Positions 37,842 through 46,218 of a stretch of DNA of 64,000 nt are shown here, in pieces. Where the stretch lies: assembly GCA_937871915.1 (NCBI GenBank), contig CALMPG010000103.1:28446-92445 (forward strand), read 5' to 3'. Both the position numbers and the translations under genes were made by a program. This stretch comes from an uncultured Phycisphaerales bacterium. Lineage in GTDB: Bacteria; Planctomycetota; Phycisphaerae; Phycisphaerales; UBA1924. The notes under the pieces were generated by a model that was not told where the DNA came from, searched no databases, and saw only the letters and a list, made by a program, of their open reading frames with translations. Numbering within the stretch: position 1 is the stretch's first letter; the number at the start of each line of letters is the position of its first letter.

Positions 37842-38660
37842 TCAGCGGGGCTTCTTCTTGCCCATCCTGGTCCGCTCCTTCGCGGCCTTCTTCTTGCGAA
37901 GAGCCCGGGCCGGACCGAGCTTCGCCCGCCGGGCCGCCTTGCGCCGGGCCTCCTGCTCCTTGCGGATGTGCTCGGCCACCGGCTTGTGGCGCGGCCGCAG
38001 GTCGCTCAGATGGCTCTCGGCCGAGGTGTACGCCGCGTCGTCGGCCCACGCCTGCAAGAGCGTGTAGGTCTCCAGCAGCTCGCCCGGGCGAGACTTCTTC
38101 TCCAGCAGCGCCGCCGCCGCCTCGGGCGAGCTGTCGGCGTGGACGAGCTTCGCCTCGATCAGGCGACGATGGATGCGGGAGTCCACCGGCGCGGCGTGGT
38201 GCGCCAGCCCGCACAGGCACACCCGCGAGGCCACGAACGCGGGCACCCCGTCGAGCCGGTCGAAGTGCTCGCGGGCCTGCGACCGGTCCATCCCCACGAT
38301 CGGCTCGAGCGTGACGCGGTGCTCGCGCGAGTAGATGATGTTCAGCGCCGTCCGCATCCGCAGGGCCCGCTCGGTCGCGCGCGGGTAGCGCTCGCCGATG
38401 ATCCCCACGATCTCGTCGGGCATGCAGGCGCGGAGCTCGTTGAAGTCCACCAGCGCGGCCTCGATGCGCCTGATCGCCTGGGCCGCCTTGGCGGTCGTCG
38501 ATTCCCACAGCATGAACGACTTGAGAAAGCACCCCAGCAGCGGCTCGCCCGGATCGAAGAGCACGCACGAACTCTGGGCAGCGCCCAGGACCTGCGCGTA
38601 CTGGCCGCGAAGCGTCTTGAGCAGCGATGAGAGTTCCTTGCTCGTGTCTGCGGCGCTCAC
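37842..38660 (-). CDS. HhH-GPD-like protein lacking the catalytic lysine, with basic tail
   Basis: This 272-residue protein has the fold pattern of endonuclease III-like glycosylases: DGVPAFVASRVCLCGL aligns with the HhH, and APVDSRIHRRL with the Asp motif. In Nth the fifth residue from GV is catalytic Lys; here it is Phe, so lyase activity is unlikely, and no 4Fe-4S loop is seen. The last 60 residues are very Lys/Arg-rich (KEQEARRKAARRAK) and could bind RNA or DNA. GTG 38660 is chosen because GGAGGG lies 3-8 bases upstream and it overlaps the rbfA stop by 3-4 bases. The operon of translation genes suggests a nucleic-acid role, but the target is unknown. Confidence 0.7.
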   Translation of the reverse strand: MSAADTSKELSSLLKTLRGQYAQVLGAAQSSCVLFDPGEPLLGCFLKSFMLWESTTAKAAQAIRRIEAALVDFNELRACMPDEIVGIIGERYPRATERALRMRTALNIIYSREHRVTLEPIVGMDRSQAREHFDRLDGVPAFVASRVCLCGLAHHAAPVDSRIHRRLIEAKLVHADSSPEAAAALLEKKSRPGELLETYTLLQAWADDAAYTSAESHLSDLRPRHKPVAEHIRKEQEARRKAARRAKLGPARALRKKKAAKERTRMGKKKPR

Positions 38661-39124
38661 GGACCCTCCGTCGCCGGTCCATCTGCCGTGCCCAGGGGGG
38701 CAGGGGGGTCGCGTTCCGGCGCGGGGGAAGTATTGGCCGAGTCTGAGGTTGGGGCTGTATCGACGGGCGTCGATTGGCGGGCCTTGGCGAGGGCGTCGAA
38801 CACCTCGGCCTGACGCTTGAGGCTCAGATCGAGGCGGAAGTCGAGGCTGGGCATCTTGCGGATGGCCATGAGCTCCGAGGCCTCGCGCCGGATGTGCTTG
38901 GCCGCGTGGCGCAGGGCGTGCATCGACAGTTCCTGCTTCTCCTCGGGGTAGACGGAGATGAACACCATGGCCGTGGCCATGTCGGGGGAGACATCGACCC
39001 TGACCACGCTGATGAGCCCGCCGGCGCGAGGGTCCTGCAGCCCCCTGGCGATCACCTGCTGGACGGCCCGGGCGATCGTGGACTCGACCTTCTCCATCCG
39101 ATGCGAGGAGTGGGGAGTGGTCAT
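38657..39124 (-). CDS. rbfA: Ribosome-binding factor A
   Basis: This 155-residue protein matures the 30S subunit by acting on the 5' end of 16S rRNA. It shows the RbfA features SHRMEKVESTIARAVQQVI, a KH-like middle with LISVVRVDVSPDM, and IRKMPSLDFRLDLSLK. The 35-residue tail is Pro/Asp/Ser-rich and unusual. It starts inside the end of the DUF503 gene (4-base overlap) and its stop overlaps the GTG of the next gene, so translation of three genes is coupled. Confidence 0.9.
   Translation of the reverse strand: MTTPHSSHRMEKVESTIARAVQQVIARGLQDPRAGGLISVVRVDVSPDMATAMVFISVYPEEKQELSMHALRHAAKHIRREASELMAIRKMPSLDFRLDLSLKRQAEVFDALAKARQSTPVDTAPTSDSANTSPAPERDPPAPLGTADGPATEGP
38664..38669 (-). promoter_or_regulatory. 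Shine-Dalgarno site for the HhH-GPD-like gene
   Basis: GGAGGG (minus strand) lies 3 bases before GTG 38660. Spacing is short, but no better start lies in the frame. Confidence 0.45.
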
Positions 39125-39483
39125 GCCTCCTCCCGCTTCTCGGCCTCGGTCCAGAGCGGCTTGCCGGCCTCATCGACCGGATCGGCCGTCGCGGACTCGG
39201 CGCTGATGATCTCGAGCGCGTGGTCGGCCAGCCGGGCCGCCGGATGGGTCTCGAGCTTCCGGATGATCGCCTGCATCTGCTCCTGCAAGTACGCCTCGCT
39301 CCGGTTGCACGCGACCAGCCCGAGCGTGGCGAGGTTCCACGTCTCCAGGTCGTCCACCTCGGCCACGGCGACCATGTGGTCCCTGTGCAGTTTGTCCTTG
39401 ATGGACCGCACCACGCGCCGCTTGTCCTTCAGGCCCGTGGAGCCGTCGATCATCATGTGGAACTGGAGGATGGCGATGTACAT
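39121..39483 (-). CDS. DUF503 (YlxP-like) protein
   Basis: This 120-residue protein matches the DUF503/YlxP family: GSTGLKDKRRVVRSIKDKL and VAVAEVDDLETWN are characteristic, and family members sit in the same nusA-infB-rbfA neighbourhood in many bacteria. Its role is taken to be in ribosome assembly or RNA handling, but is not established. Its last codons overlap the rbfA start by four bases. The 70-base gap to infB carries AGTGAGAAG repeats. Confidence 0.85.
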   Translation of the reverse strand: MYIAILQFHMMIDGSTGLKDKRRVVRSIKDKLHRDHMVAVAEVDDLETWNLATLGLVACNRSEAYLQEQMQAIIRKLETHPAARLADHALEIISAESATADPVDEAGKPLWTEAEKREEA

Positions 39484-39565
39484 AGTGAGTGAGAAGCAGT
39501 CGGTGAGAAGTCAGAAGTGAAGCGGTGCCACGCGGAGCGACCTCTCACCCATCACTTCTCACTCT
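39484..39565. repeat. AGTGAGAAG repeats between infB and the DUF503 gene
   Basis: AGTGAGAAG occurs at 39488-39496 and the near copy GGTGAGAAG at 39502-39510. The inverted copy CTTCTCACT at 39555-39563 forms the last codons and stop of infB. Direct and inverted copies could pair into a hairpin across the gap. Confidence 0.55.
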
Positions 39566-42467
39566 TCGCTTTGTCCTGTCCGAGCGTCCGCTTGACCTCG
39601 ATGGTCTTGTAGCACTCGAGGATGTCGCCCTCCTTGATGTCGTCGTAGCCGACGATCTTCATGCCGCACTCCAGGCCGGCGCGGACCTCCTTGGCGTCGT
39701 CCTTGACGCGCTTGAGCTGCTCGAGCCTGCGGTTGTTCTCGATGACGATCCCGTTTCGCGTGACGCGGATGAGCGCATCGCGCTCCACCACGCCGTCGGT
39801 GACGAAGCAGCCGGCGATGGTGCCGACCTTGCTGACCTTGAACACCTTGCGGACCTCCGCGTGCCCAAGGACCTGCGTCCTCATCTCCGGCGCCAGCAGG
39901 CCCTCGGCGGCCTTGCGGATGTCGTCGGTGATCTCGTAGATGACGTCGTAGGAGCGGATCTCCACGCCCTTCTGCTCGGCCAGGTTTCGCGCCTTGCCCG
40001 AGGGGATGACGTTGAAGCCGATGATCACGGCCTTCGAGGCGTCGGCCAGCAGCACGTCGCTCTCGGTGATGCCGCCCACGGCCGCGTGCAGCACGCGGGC
40101 CCGGACCTCCTCGGTCTTGACCTTCTCGATCTCGTTCTTGAGCACGTCCACCGAGCCCTGCACGTCGGCCTTGAGCACGACGAGGATCTCCTTGAGGCCC
40201 GTCTCCTTCATGGTCGTGAGCAGGCTGTCGAGGGTGACCTTCGGCTTGGCCAGCTCGGCCTGGCGCTCGCGGTCGCCGCGCTGCTCGGCCGCCTCGCGGG
40301 CCTTGTCGAGCGAATCGACGATGTAGAACTTGTCGCCCGCGTCGGGCACCTTGTCGAAGCCGCTGATCTTGGCCACCGTGGCGGGGCCGAGGCTCTTGTG
40401 CTTGACCAGCCGATCGTCGGTGATGTCGCGGACGCGCCCGAACGCGCGCCCGACGACGATGAAGTCGCCGACCTTCAGCTCGCCGTCCTGCATGATGATC
40501 TCGGCCACCGGGCCGCGACCCTCTTCCATCTTGGCGTCCACCACGGTCCCGCGGGCCGGCCCGCCGTAGTCGGCCCTGAGATCCAGCACCTGCCCCTGCA
40601 GGTCGAGCACCTCGAGGAGCTTCTCGATGCCCACGCCCTTGGTCGCGCTGGTGCGGATGACCTCGGTCTCGCCGCCCCACTCGATGGGGTTCAGGCCGTT
40701 GGCCGCCAGCTCGCCGAGGGTCTGGTTGATCTTCGCCTCCGTCGCGTCCGGGCGGTCGATCTTGTTGAGCGCGACCACGATGGGCACCTTGGCCGCCTTG
40801 GCGTGGTTGATGCTCTCGACGGTCTGGGGCATGACGCCCTCGGGCGCCGAGACGACCAGCACCACCACGTCCGTGATCGCCGCGCCGCGGGCCCGCATGG
40901 CCGTGAACGCCTCGTGGCCGGGCGTGTCCATGAACACGATCCACTTCTGCTCGCCGCCGATGGTGACGGACGTGCGGAAGGCGCTGGCCTTCTGCGTGAT
41001 GCCGCCCGCCTCGCCGGCGGCCACGTTCGCGCTGCGGATCTTGTCCAAGAGGCTCGTCTTGCCGTGGTCGACGTGGCCGAGGATCGTGACGATGGGCCCG
41101 CGCGGGCGCACGTCGAAGGCCTTGCGGTCCTCGAAGTCCTTGCTCACGGCCTCCTCGGCGTTCTTGGCCTCCTGCACGTGGAGATCGATGTCGAACTCCA
41201 TCATGATTTCCTGGGCCTTGGCCGAGTCGATCCCGCTGTTCACCGTGGCCATCACGCCCTGCAGGAACAGCTTCTTGATCACGTCCGCCGCCTTCACGCC
41301 CGTCGCCGCCGACAGGTCCTTGATCGTGAACGGCGCGACGATGTTCACCGCCCCGCCCGTCTCCGCGGCCGACTGGGCCCGCTCGCCCGAGGAGAGCCCG
41401 AGCCGCTTGGCCTGCTGGCGACGCTGCTTGAGGAACCCGCCCGCGCGCGCGAGCCGTGCCTCACGCTCGGCCAGGTCCTGCGGGCGCCACATGCCCGTGT
41501 GCATCTCTTCCTGACCGGCAAAGCCGCGCCGGCGGGCCGGAACGGCGCCCGTGTCCGTCCGCTTCTTCGGCGCCGCCGAGGACGTGTTGCGCCTCGGGCT
41601 GCGACCGCCGCTGTCCTCTTCTTCCCCGGGGCGACCCGCTCCGGCCCCGCCGCGCGCCGGACCTGAGTCCGCGTCGCGACGCGCCCGCGGCTTGGCCATG
41701 ACCTCGGGCGCCTCGATGCGAACGACCTTGGGTCCGCTGAGCTTGACGGCCGTCTTCTCGACGAGCTTCGGCCCCGCGGGCGTGATCGTCTTGGGACGAC
41801 TCGGCACGTTCATCGGCGCGGGGCTGACATGCGGGCGAGGACCGTGGCCGCGCCCGTGGTGGCCGGGCGTGCCCGGACCGGCGGGCGTTCCGGGAGCACC
41901 GTGCTCGGTCTCGGGGGCGGCCGGGGCGCTCGCCGCCTTGGTGGTGGGGGTCGCGGGTGGGCCGGGCGCGGCCGGGGGCGCCACGCGCCACGCGGCCGGG
42001 GGCTGGCTGGAGATCACCGATGGTCCAACGCGGGTCGGCGCCGGGCCGGGCTTGTGGGCCTCGGGCGCGGGCGCGGCCGGGGTGGCTGCGTCGGACGACT
42101 CGCCCGAAGCTTCGACGCCGGATTCGGCGGGCGCGGGCTTTCGGCGCGAGGGGGCCTTGGTCTGGATCGTCGCCGTCGCGGGCGAGTTGTCGGCCGTGTC
42201 GGCGCTGCCCGACTCCTTCTTCTTGCGTGAGCGAGCGGGGGCCTTGACCTTGACCTTCTCGATGTCGAGGTGCTCGGTGGTCTCCACGGCCGTGGCGACG
42301 CCGCCGGCGCTGAACCACTCGCGGATCGTCGCCTCCAGCCCGGGGCCCACGGTGCTCATGTGGCCCTTGACCTTGTCCTGGGGGATGCCCTCGGCCAGGC
42401 ACTTCTCCACGACGGCCTTGGAACTGACCCCGAGATCCTTCGCTATGTCCGAAATCCGCTTGGCCAA
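39552..42467 (-). CDS. infB: Translation initiation factor IF-2
   Basis: This 971-residue GTPase places initiator tRNA on the ribosome. The N-terminus [20 protein letters not shown] is an IF2-N domain, followed by about 400 residues of Ala/Pro/Gly-rich linker. The G domain holds [12 protein letters not shown] (about 461-472), DTPGHEAF and NKIDRPD, then the usual beta-barrel and C-terminal domains ([16 protein letters not shown]). The last residues KAKSEK and the stop are encoded by an inverted AGTGAGAAG repeat, so the end of the gene has been shaped by the repeat. It is followed by DUF503 and rbfA and preceded by nusA. Confidence 0.96.
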   Translation of the reverse strand: MAKRISDIAKDLGVSSKAVVEKCLAEGIPQDKVKGHMSTVGPGLEATIREWFSAGGVATAVETTEHLDIEKVKVKAPARSRKKKESGSADTADNSPATATIQTKAPSRRKPAPAESGVEASGESSDAATPAAPAPEAHKPGPAPTRVGPSVISSQPPAAWRVAPPAAPGPPATPTTKAASAPAAPETEHGAPGTPAGPGTPGHHGRGHGPRPHVSPAPMNVPSRPKTITPAGPKLVEKTAVKLSGPKVVRIEAPEVMAKPRARRDADSGPARGGAGAGRPGEEEDSGGRSPRRNTSSAAPKKRTDTGAVPARRRGFAGQEEMHTGMWRPQDLAEREARLARAGGFLKQRRQQAKRLGLSSGERAQSAAETGGAVNIVAPFTIKDLSAATGVKAADVIKKLFLQGVMATVNSGIDSAKAQEIMMEFDIDLHVQEAKNAEEAVSKDFEDRKAFDVRPRGPIVTILGHVDHGKTSLLDKIRSANVAAGEAGGITQKASAFRTSVTIGGEQKWIVFMDTPGHEAFTAMRARGAAITDVVVLVVSAPEGVMPQTVESINHAKAAKVPIVVALNKIDRPDATEAKINQTLGELAANGLNPIEWGGETEVIRTSATKGVGIEKLLEVLDLQGQVLDLRADYGGPARGTVVDAKMEEGRGPVAEIIMQDGELKVGDFIVVGRAFGRVRDITDDRLVKHKSLGPATVAKISGFDKVPDAGDKFYIVDSLDKAREAAEQRGDRERQAELAKPKVTLDSLLTTMKETGLKEILVVLKADVQGSVDVLKNEIEKVKTEEVRARVLHAAVGGITESDVLLADASKAVIIGFNVIPSGKARNLAEQKGVEIRSYDVIYEITDDIRKAAEGLLAPEMRTQVLGHAEVRKVFKVSKVGTIAGCFVTDGVVERDALIRVTRNGIVIENNRRLEQLKRVKDDAKEVRAGLECGMKIVGYDDIKEGDILECYKTIEVKRTLGQDKAKSEK

Positions 42468-42572
42468 ACTACGCTCCGATGCAAGTACCTGTCATTCCTC
42501 GAAACCAATCCGAACAATCCGAGCCCCGAGAACCCCTCGCCCACGCGAGCGAGGGGAAACAACTTTCACCTG

Positions 42573-43973
42573 TCAGGACGGTCCTCCGGCCGCGGGCGCC
42601 TCCGCCTCGGTGGGGGCCTCGCTGGGCGGAGTCTCGCTCGGGGGCGTCTGGCTCGTGGGGGTGGAGCCGCCACCGAGAATGTCCGCGGCCCGCGCATCGG
42701 CCTCCGCCGAGACACCGCCGATTCCAAGCCCGTCCTCGCCGAGCAGGCGACGCGTCGCCTCCTCGTCCTCGCGCTTCTTCTGCTCCGCCTCCGCCTTGTC
42801 CTTGGCCTGCTGGATGGCGACTTCCTTCGCCTTCACGCCCGCGATCTCCAGGATCTTGTCCGCCGTCTCCTGCGGCAGTTCCAGCTCGTTCACCAGCACC
42901 TCGGCCCCGACCTCCTCGATGTCGAAGACGCTGATCATGCCCAGGGCCGCGAGGCGATCGACCATCGCCTCCGTCACGCCCTCGATGCCCGTGAGCGTCT
43001 GGTTGAGAATCTCCAGGCCCTTCTCGAACTCCACCGGCGTGAGGATGTCGATGTCCCACCCCGTCAGGCGGGCGGCGAGGCGCACGTTCTGGCCGCGCTT
43101 GCCGATGGCCAGCGAGAGCTGATCGTCGCGCACCACGACCGTCGCCCGGCCCAGCTCGAAGCAGAGGGAGATTTCCGCGACCTCGGCGGGCTTGAGCGAG
43201 TTCTGGATGAGGATCTGGCTCGACTCGTTCCAGCGGACGATGTCGATCTTCTCCCCGTTGAGCTCATCGACGATGTTCTTGATGCGGCTGCCCCGAACGC
43301 CCACGCACGCGCCGACGGCGTCCACCTTGTTGTCCACGCTCGTGACGGCGATCTTCGTGCGATACCCCGCCTCGCGGGCCATCGCCTTGATCTCGATGAT
43401 GTGCTCGGCGACTTCCGGCACCTCCACCTCGAAGAGCCGCTTGATGAAGTCCGGGTTGGCCCGGGTCAGCACGATCTTGATCTGGTTGCCCACATCGCGC
43501 ACATCGAGGATCATGCAGCGGATGCGGTCGCCGGCCTGGAACTGCTCGCCCGGGATCTGCTCCGACCGCGGCATGAACGCCTCGGCCCGGTCGATCGTGA
43601 CGACCAATGCCCCGCCCTCGTACCGCTGCACGGTGCCGGTGACGATCTCGCCCACGCGCTTGGAGAACTCGTCGAGCACGCTGGTCCGCTCATCGTCGCG
43701 GAAGCGCTGGATCATGACCTGCTTGAACGTCTGCGCGGCAATGCGGCCGAGGCCCTCGGGTTTCATCTCCAGCGGCTCGCCGTGGCGGGTGAGCTTCAAC
43801 TCGCCGCTCATCTGGTCGAACGAGCAGGCGAACTCCTCCGTATCCAGCGTGTTGTAGAACTTGCGGGCGGCCGACACCATGGCCTGCTCGAGGTCCTTGA
43901 TGAGCTGGGCCTTGTCGATCCGGCGATCGCGGGCGATGCCGTCGAGGATCCGCATCATTTCCTGGGTGTTCAT
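42573..43973 (-). CDS. nusA: Transcription termination/antitermination factor NusA
   Basis: This 466-residue factor binds RNA polymerase and nascent RNA to control pausing, termination and antitermination. The N-terminal domain with MNTQEMMRILDGIARDR leads to an S1 domain (about 135-200, VGEIVTGTVQRYEGGALVV), KH domains (GVRGSRIKNIVDEL, LAIGKRGQNVRLA) and a shortened HhH-containing C-terminal region (LAALGMISVFDIEEVG). The Pro/Thr/Ser-rich last 60 residues are extra. RimP, the usual upstream partner gene, is absent. It starts a run towards infB (105 bases away). The putative promoter lies about 400 bases upstream. Confidence 0.95.
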   Translation of the reverse strand: MNTQEMMRILDGIARDRRIDKAQLIKDLEQAMVSAARKFYNTLDTEEFACSFDQMSGELKLTRHGEPLEMKPEGLGRIAAQTFKQVMIQRFRDDERTSVLDEFSKRVGEIVTGTVQRYEGGALVVTIDRAEAFMPRSEQIPGEQFQAGDRIRCMILDVRDVGNQIKIVLTRANPDFIKRLFEVEVPEVAEHIIEIKAMAREAGYRTKIAVTSVDNKVDAVGACVGVRGSRIKNIVDELNGEKIDIVRWNESSQILIQNSLKPAEVAEISLCFELGRATVVVRDDQLSLAIGKRGQNVRLAARLTGWDIDILTPVEFEKGLEILNQTLTGIEGVTEAMVDRLAALGMISVFDIEEVGAEVLVNELELPQETADKILEIAGVKAKEVAIQQAKDKAEAEQKKREDEEATRRLLGEDGLGIGGVSAEADARAADILGGGSTPTSQTPPSETPPSEAPTEAEAPAAGGPS

Positions 43974-44540
43974 GCTGTCTGTGCTCCGTCTTTCAAGATG
44001 TTGGGTTGTCTGGATGTCGAAACCCGAGAGTGAATGGACCAAAAACAAAGACCACGAACGACTCGGAACGCTCGTGGCGAGGGCAAGAGGGATGTGCACA
44101 GGGCGATCAGGCCGTGTACACCTCCATCCGGAGGGCGAGCCGCGAGCGCACGCCTTCCAACCGACCCGAACCCCGTCCTGCCGCCGCACTCGATGGACCG
44201 AGCGCGGCCGCCGGATGGAGTCCGGACGATCCGGTGACCAAGGCACGGAGCCGAACGCTCCGAACCCGGGTGGGGGGGGTCACCGTTGCCTCACCATGCA
44301 TGGGCTGGACCCATGAGCATGCAAAGTCTCCTGCAAACGCCAAAGCGAATGACCAAGATGTCCGGGGTATGGTAAGGGAAAGGGCAGGAAGGGTCAAACG
44401 CTCCTCACGCCCACCACAAGCAGTGTCCCCAAGAGAAGGGTGGCCTGTCGGATGCCCAAGAATGGGCATAGTTCGGTTCCTGCTCGTGGGATGGCGCTGA
44501 ATAACGGCGCGTAACCGCGAAGGGGGCGCAAAAGGAAACG
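43974..44540. other. Leader region of nusA
   Basis: No protein gene is supported in these 567 bases; open frames are made of low-complexity Arg-rich sequence. A sigma-70-like promoter is proposed at 44369-44397, giving a leader of about 400 bases before nusA. A hairpin-capable stretch, TGCATGGG ... CCCATGAGCA, lies at 44298-44321, and a smaller CGGAGC/GCTCCG stem is nearby. An RNA-based control of nusA is possible but not shown. Confidence 0.35.
44369..44397 (-). promoter_or_regulatory. nusA: Putative sigma-70-like promoter upstream of nusA
   Basis: On the minus strand TTGACC (44392-44397) and TACCAT (44369-44374) are separated by 17 bases, in a locally AT-richer patch. Match to the consensus is 5/6 and 4/6. 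It lies about 400 bases upstream of the nusA ATG. Confidence 0.4.
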
Positions 44541-44750
44541 ATTTCGTAGCGCTAGGAAAGGGTTTCGTAGCGCTACGAAACAGCTTCCTAGCGGCACGAT
44601 GGAGTTCCTTGCCGCTACGAAAGAGTTTCCTAGCGGCACGATGGAGTTCCTTGCCGCTACGAAGGAGTTCCTTGGCGGCACGATGGAGCATCCTGCCGCT
44701 ACGAAAGAGTTTCCTAGCGGCATGATGGAGCTTCGTACCGCTCCGGCATC
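44541..44750. repeat. Ten tandem 21-bp units with alternating inverted symmetry
   Basis: Ten consecutive units, each exactly 21 bases, begin at 44541 and repeat without gaps to 44750. Two alternating forms, near GTTTCCTAGCGGCACGATGG and GTTCCTTGCCGCTACGAAAG, are roughly reverse complements of each other around a TAGCGGCA/TGCCGCTA core. One unit (44563-44580) contains an 18-bp perfect palindrome, TTTCGTAGCGCTACGAAA. Because 21 is a multiple of three, all frames stay open and produce 14-residue peptide repeats such as NSFVAARNSIVPLG, but no start or family supports translation. The distal unit overlaps the 3' end of the small membrane protein gene and supplies its stop codon. It lies upstream of the nusA leader. 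Confidence 0.9.
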
Positions 44751-44950
44751 GGGTCGGTCATGACTTGCGCCTCGCCGTACAGGATGTCGCAAGTGAACCA
44801 ACCCGGGACGCGCCACTGCACCACGCCAAAGAGCAGATAGATCCACAAGACGATCAACATGGCCGTCAGCGCGGAGAGCGGCCCTCGCGCGATCCAGTTG
44901 CACACCTTCCGCAATTCCCGCGGGGGTTTGCTGCCGCTCTCTATTGCCAT
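44714..44950 (-). CDS. 78-residue single-TM protein downstream of fliM
   Basis: This small protein has a basic N-terminal segment, one transmembrane helix (about 26-48) and a hydrophilic end. It begins 12 bases after the fliM stop on the same strand and may be co-transcribed. Its last dozen codons are part of the 21-bp repeat array, including the TAG stop. No family is recognised and the link to the motor is only by position. Confidence 0.55.
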   Translation of the reverse strand: MAIESGSKPPRELRKVCNWIARGPLSALTAMLIVLWIYLLFGVVQWRVPGWFTCDILYGEAQVMTDPMPERYEAPSCR

Positions 44951-44962
44951 GAATGAGCCTAG

Positions 44963-45979
44963 CTACACCCGGTCACTCGCCTCCACCGCCCGCATCACCT
45001 TCACCGCCCGCTGCCCCTTGAACTGCCCGATGTGGCCCAGGAACCCCTTCTCGTTCTCCACACAGAGCACCACCGGGCTGCTCGCCGAGCGTTCCGTCGT
45101 CAGCACATCGCCCACCGAGAGATTCATCAGGTCGTTGAGCGTGATCGTCGTCTCGGCCAGCAGCCCTGTCACCGTCAGCGCGGCCCCGTTGAGCGTCACC
45201 GCGATCTTCTGCTTGGTTTCTTCCGCCCGCCCCGCCTTGGGCGTGGTGAACCACGACTGGCTCGAGAGTTCCGAGACGATCGGCTCGATCACGTTGTAGG
45301 GGATGCACAGGTTCATCGTGCCCGCCCGGTTGGCCATCTTCAGCTCGAACCCGACGACCACCACAACTTCATTCGGCGGCACGATCTGCACGAGCTGCGG
45401 GTTGCTCTCCGTCGCGGTGATGTCGAAGGTGATCGGCTTGATGCTCGCCCACGCCTCGCCCAGAGCGCTGAGCGCACGCGAGGTCACCTTCCCGATGAGC
45501 CGCGTCTCGATCACCGTCATCGGCCGCTGCGGGATGAACAGTTCCGCGTTGGTCCCGCCCAGCAGGCGGTCGATGATCGGGTAGATGATCAGCGGCGAGA
45601 TCTCCAGGCACATCTGCCCCTCGAGCGGCTTGGCCTGGATCAGGTTGAACGACGTCGGGTTGGGTAGGCCGCTGATGAACTCCGCGTACGTCATCTGCTC
45701 GCAGTTGGCGACCTTCACCTCGACGATCGTCCGCAGGAAGCCCGAGAGCGAGGCCCCGAAGTTCCGGGCGAACGCCTCGTGGAGCGTCTGCAGCGCCCGC
45801 ATCTGGTCCTTGCTCACCCGCTCGGGCCGCTTGAAGTCGTACGCCCGGACCTCCACGCTCTCCAGATCCCGCCGGTGCCGGCTGAAGATCTGGATCGTGT
45901 TGTCCTCCTCCTGCACATCCCCCGCATCGACCGCGGCCAGAAGCGCATCAATCTCCGATTGGTCCAGAACGTCGGGCAT
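44963..45979 (-). CDS. fliM: Flagellar motor switch protein FliM
   Basis: This 338-residue protein sits in the C-ring and binds phospho-CheY to switch motor direction. The CheY-binding motif LDQSEIDALL lies at residues 5-14. The middle CheC-like domain follows (from about 45), with LSGFLRTIVEVKVANCEQMTY-type sequence, and the C-terminal SpoA domain (about 255-330) includes LSVGDVLTTERS. It is complete. No other flagellar gene is in the window, so fliM is separated from its usual fliN/fliL partners. Confidence 0.95.
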   Translation of the reverse strand: MPDVLDQSEIDALLAAVDAGDVQEEDNTIQIFSRHRRDLESVEVRAYDFKRPERVSKDQMRALQTLHEAFARNFGASLSGFLRTIVEVKVANCEQMTYAEFISGLPNPTSFNLIQAKPLEGQMCLEISPLIIYPIIDRLLGGTNAELFIPQRPMTVIETRLIGKVTSRALSALGEAWASIKPITFDITATESNPQLVQIVPPNEVVVVVGFELKMANRAGTMNLCIPYNVIEPIVSELSSQSWFTTPKAGRAEETKQKIAVTLNGAALTVTGLLAETTITLNDLMNLSVGDVLTTERSASSPVVLCVENEKGFLGHIGQFKGQRAVKVMRAVEASDRV

Positions 45980-46218
45980 AGGGGGCGCACGAGACAGAAT
46001 GACAATGAAGGGGTGGCACGGGCGGCTTGGGGGGGGCCGCCCGTGGTGAGTTCAACGACTCAACGATCGGGTGGGTTATCGGGTTTTGACCTCCCGAAGG
46101 CCGCAAACGGCGTTCCAGACTTTCCCCACCCCCCGGTGCAGCATCCAAGGCCGCCCGCTCCACTTCCTACGATGGCCTTCTCGGGCAACCACAGCCCCCC
46201 GAACAGATACAAGTGGCG

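Noticed and set aside
38660..39173. N-terminal extension of the HhH-GPD-like protein across rbfA
   Set aside because: The frame is open, but that stretch reads as Arg/Pro/His-rich shadow of rbfA, and GTG 38660 with GGAGGG upstream explains the start.
44107..44691. 194-residue frame with 14-residue repeats through the 21-bp array
   Set aside because: The repeat length keeps all frames open, so openness is no evidence for coding. No Shine-Dalgarno site or conserved part outside the repeat was seen. It is kept only as a DNA repeat.
44394..44903. 169-residue frame giving NSFVAARNSIVPLG-type repeats
   Set aside because: Its first third is a shadow of the small membrane protein and the rest is the DNA repeat. 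No separate start signal was found.
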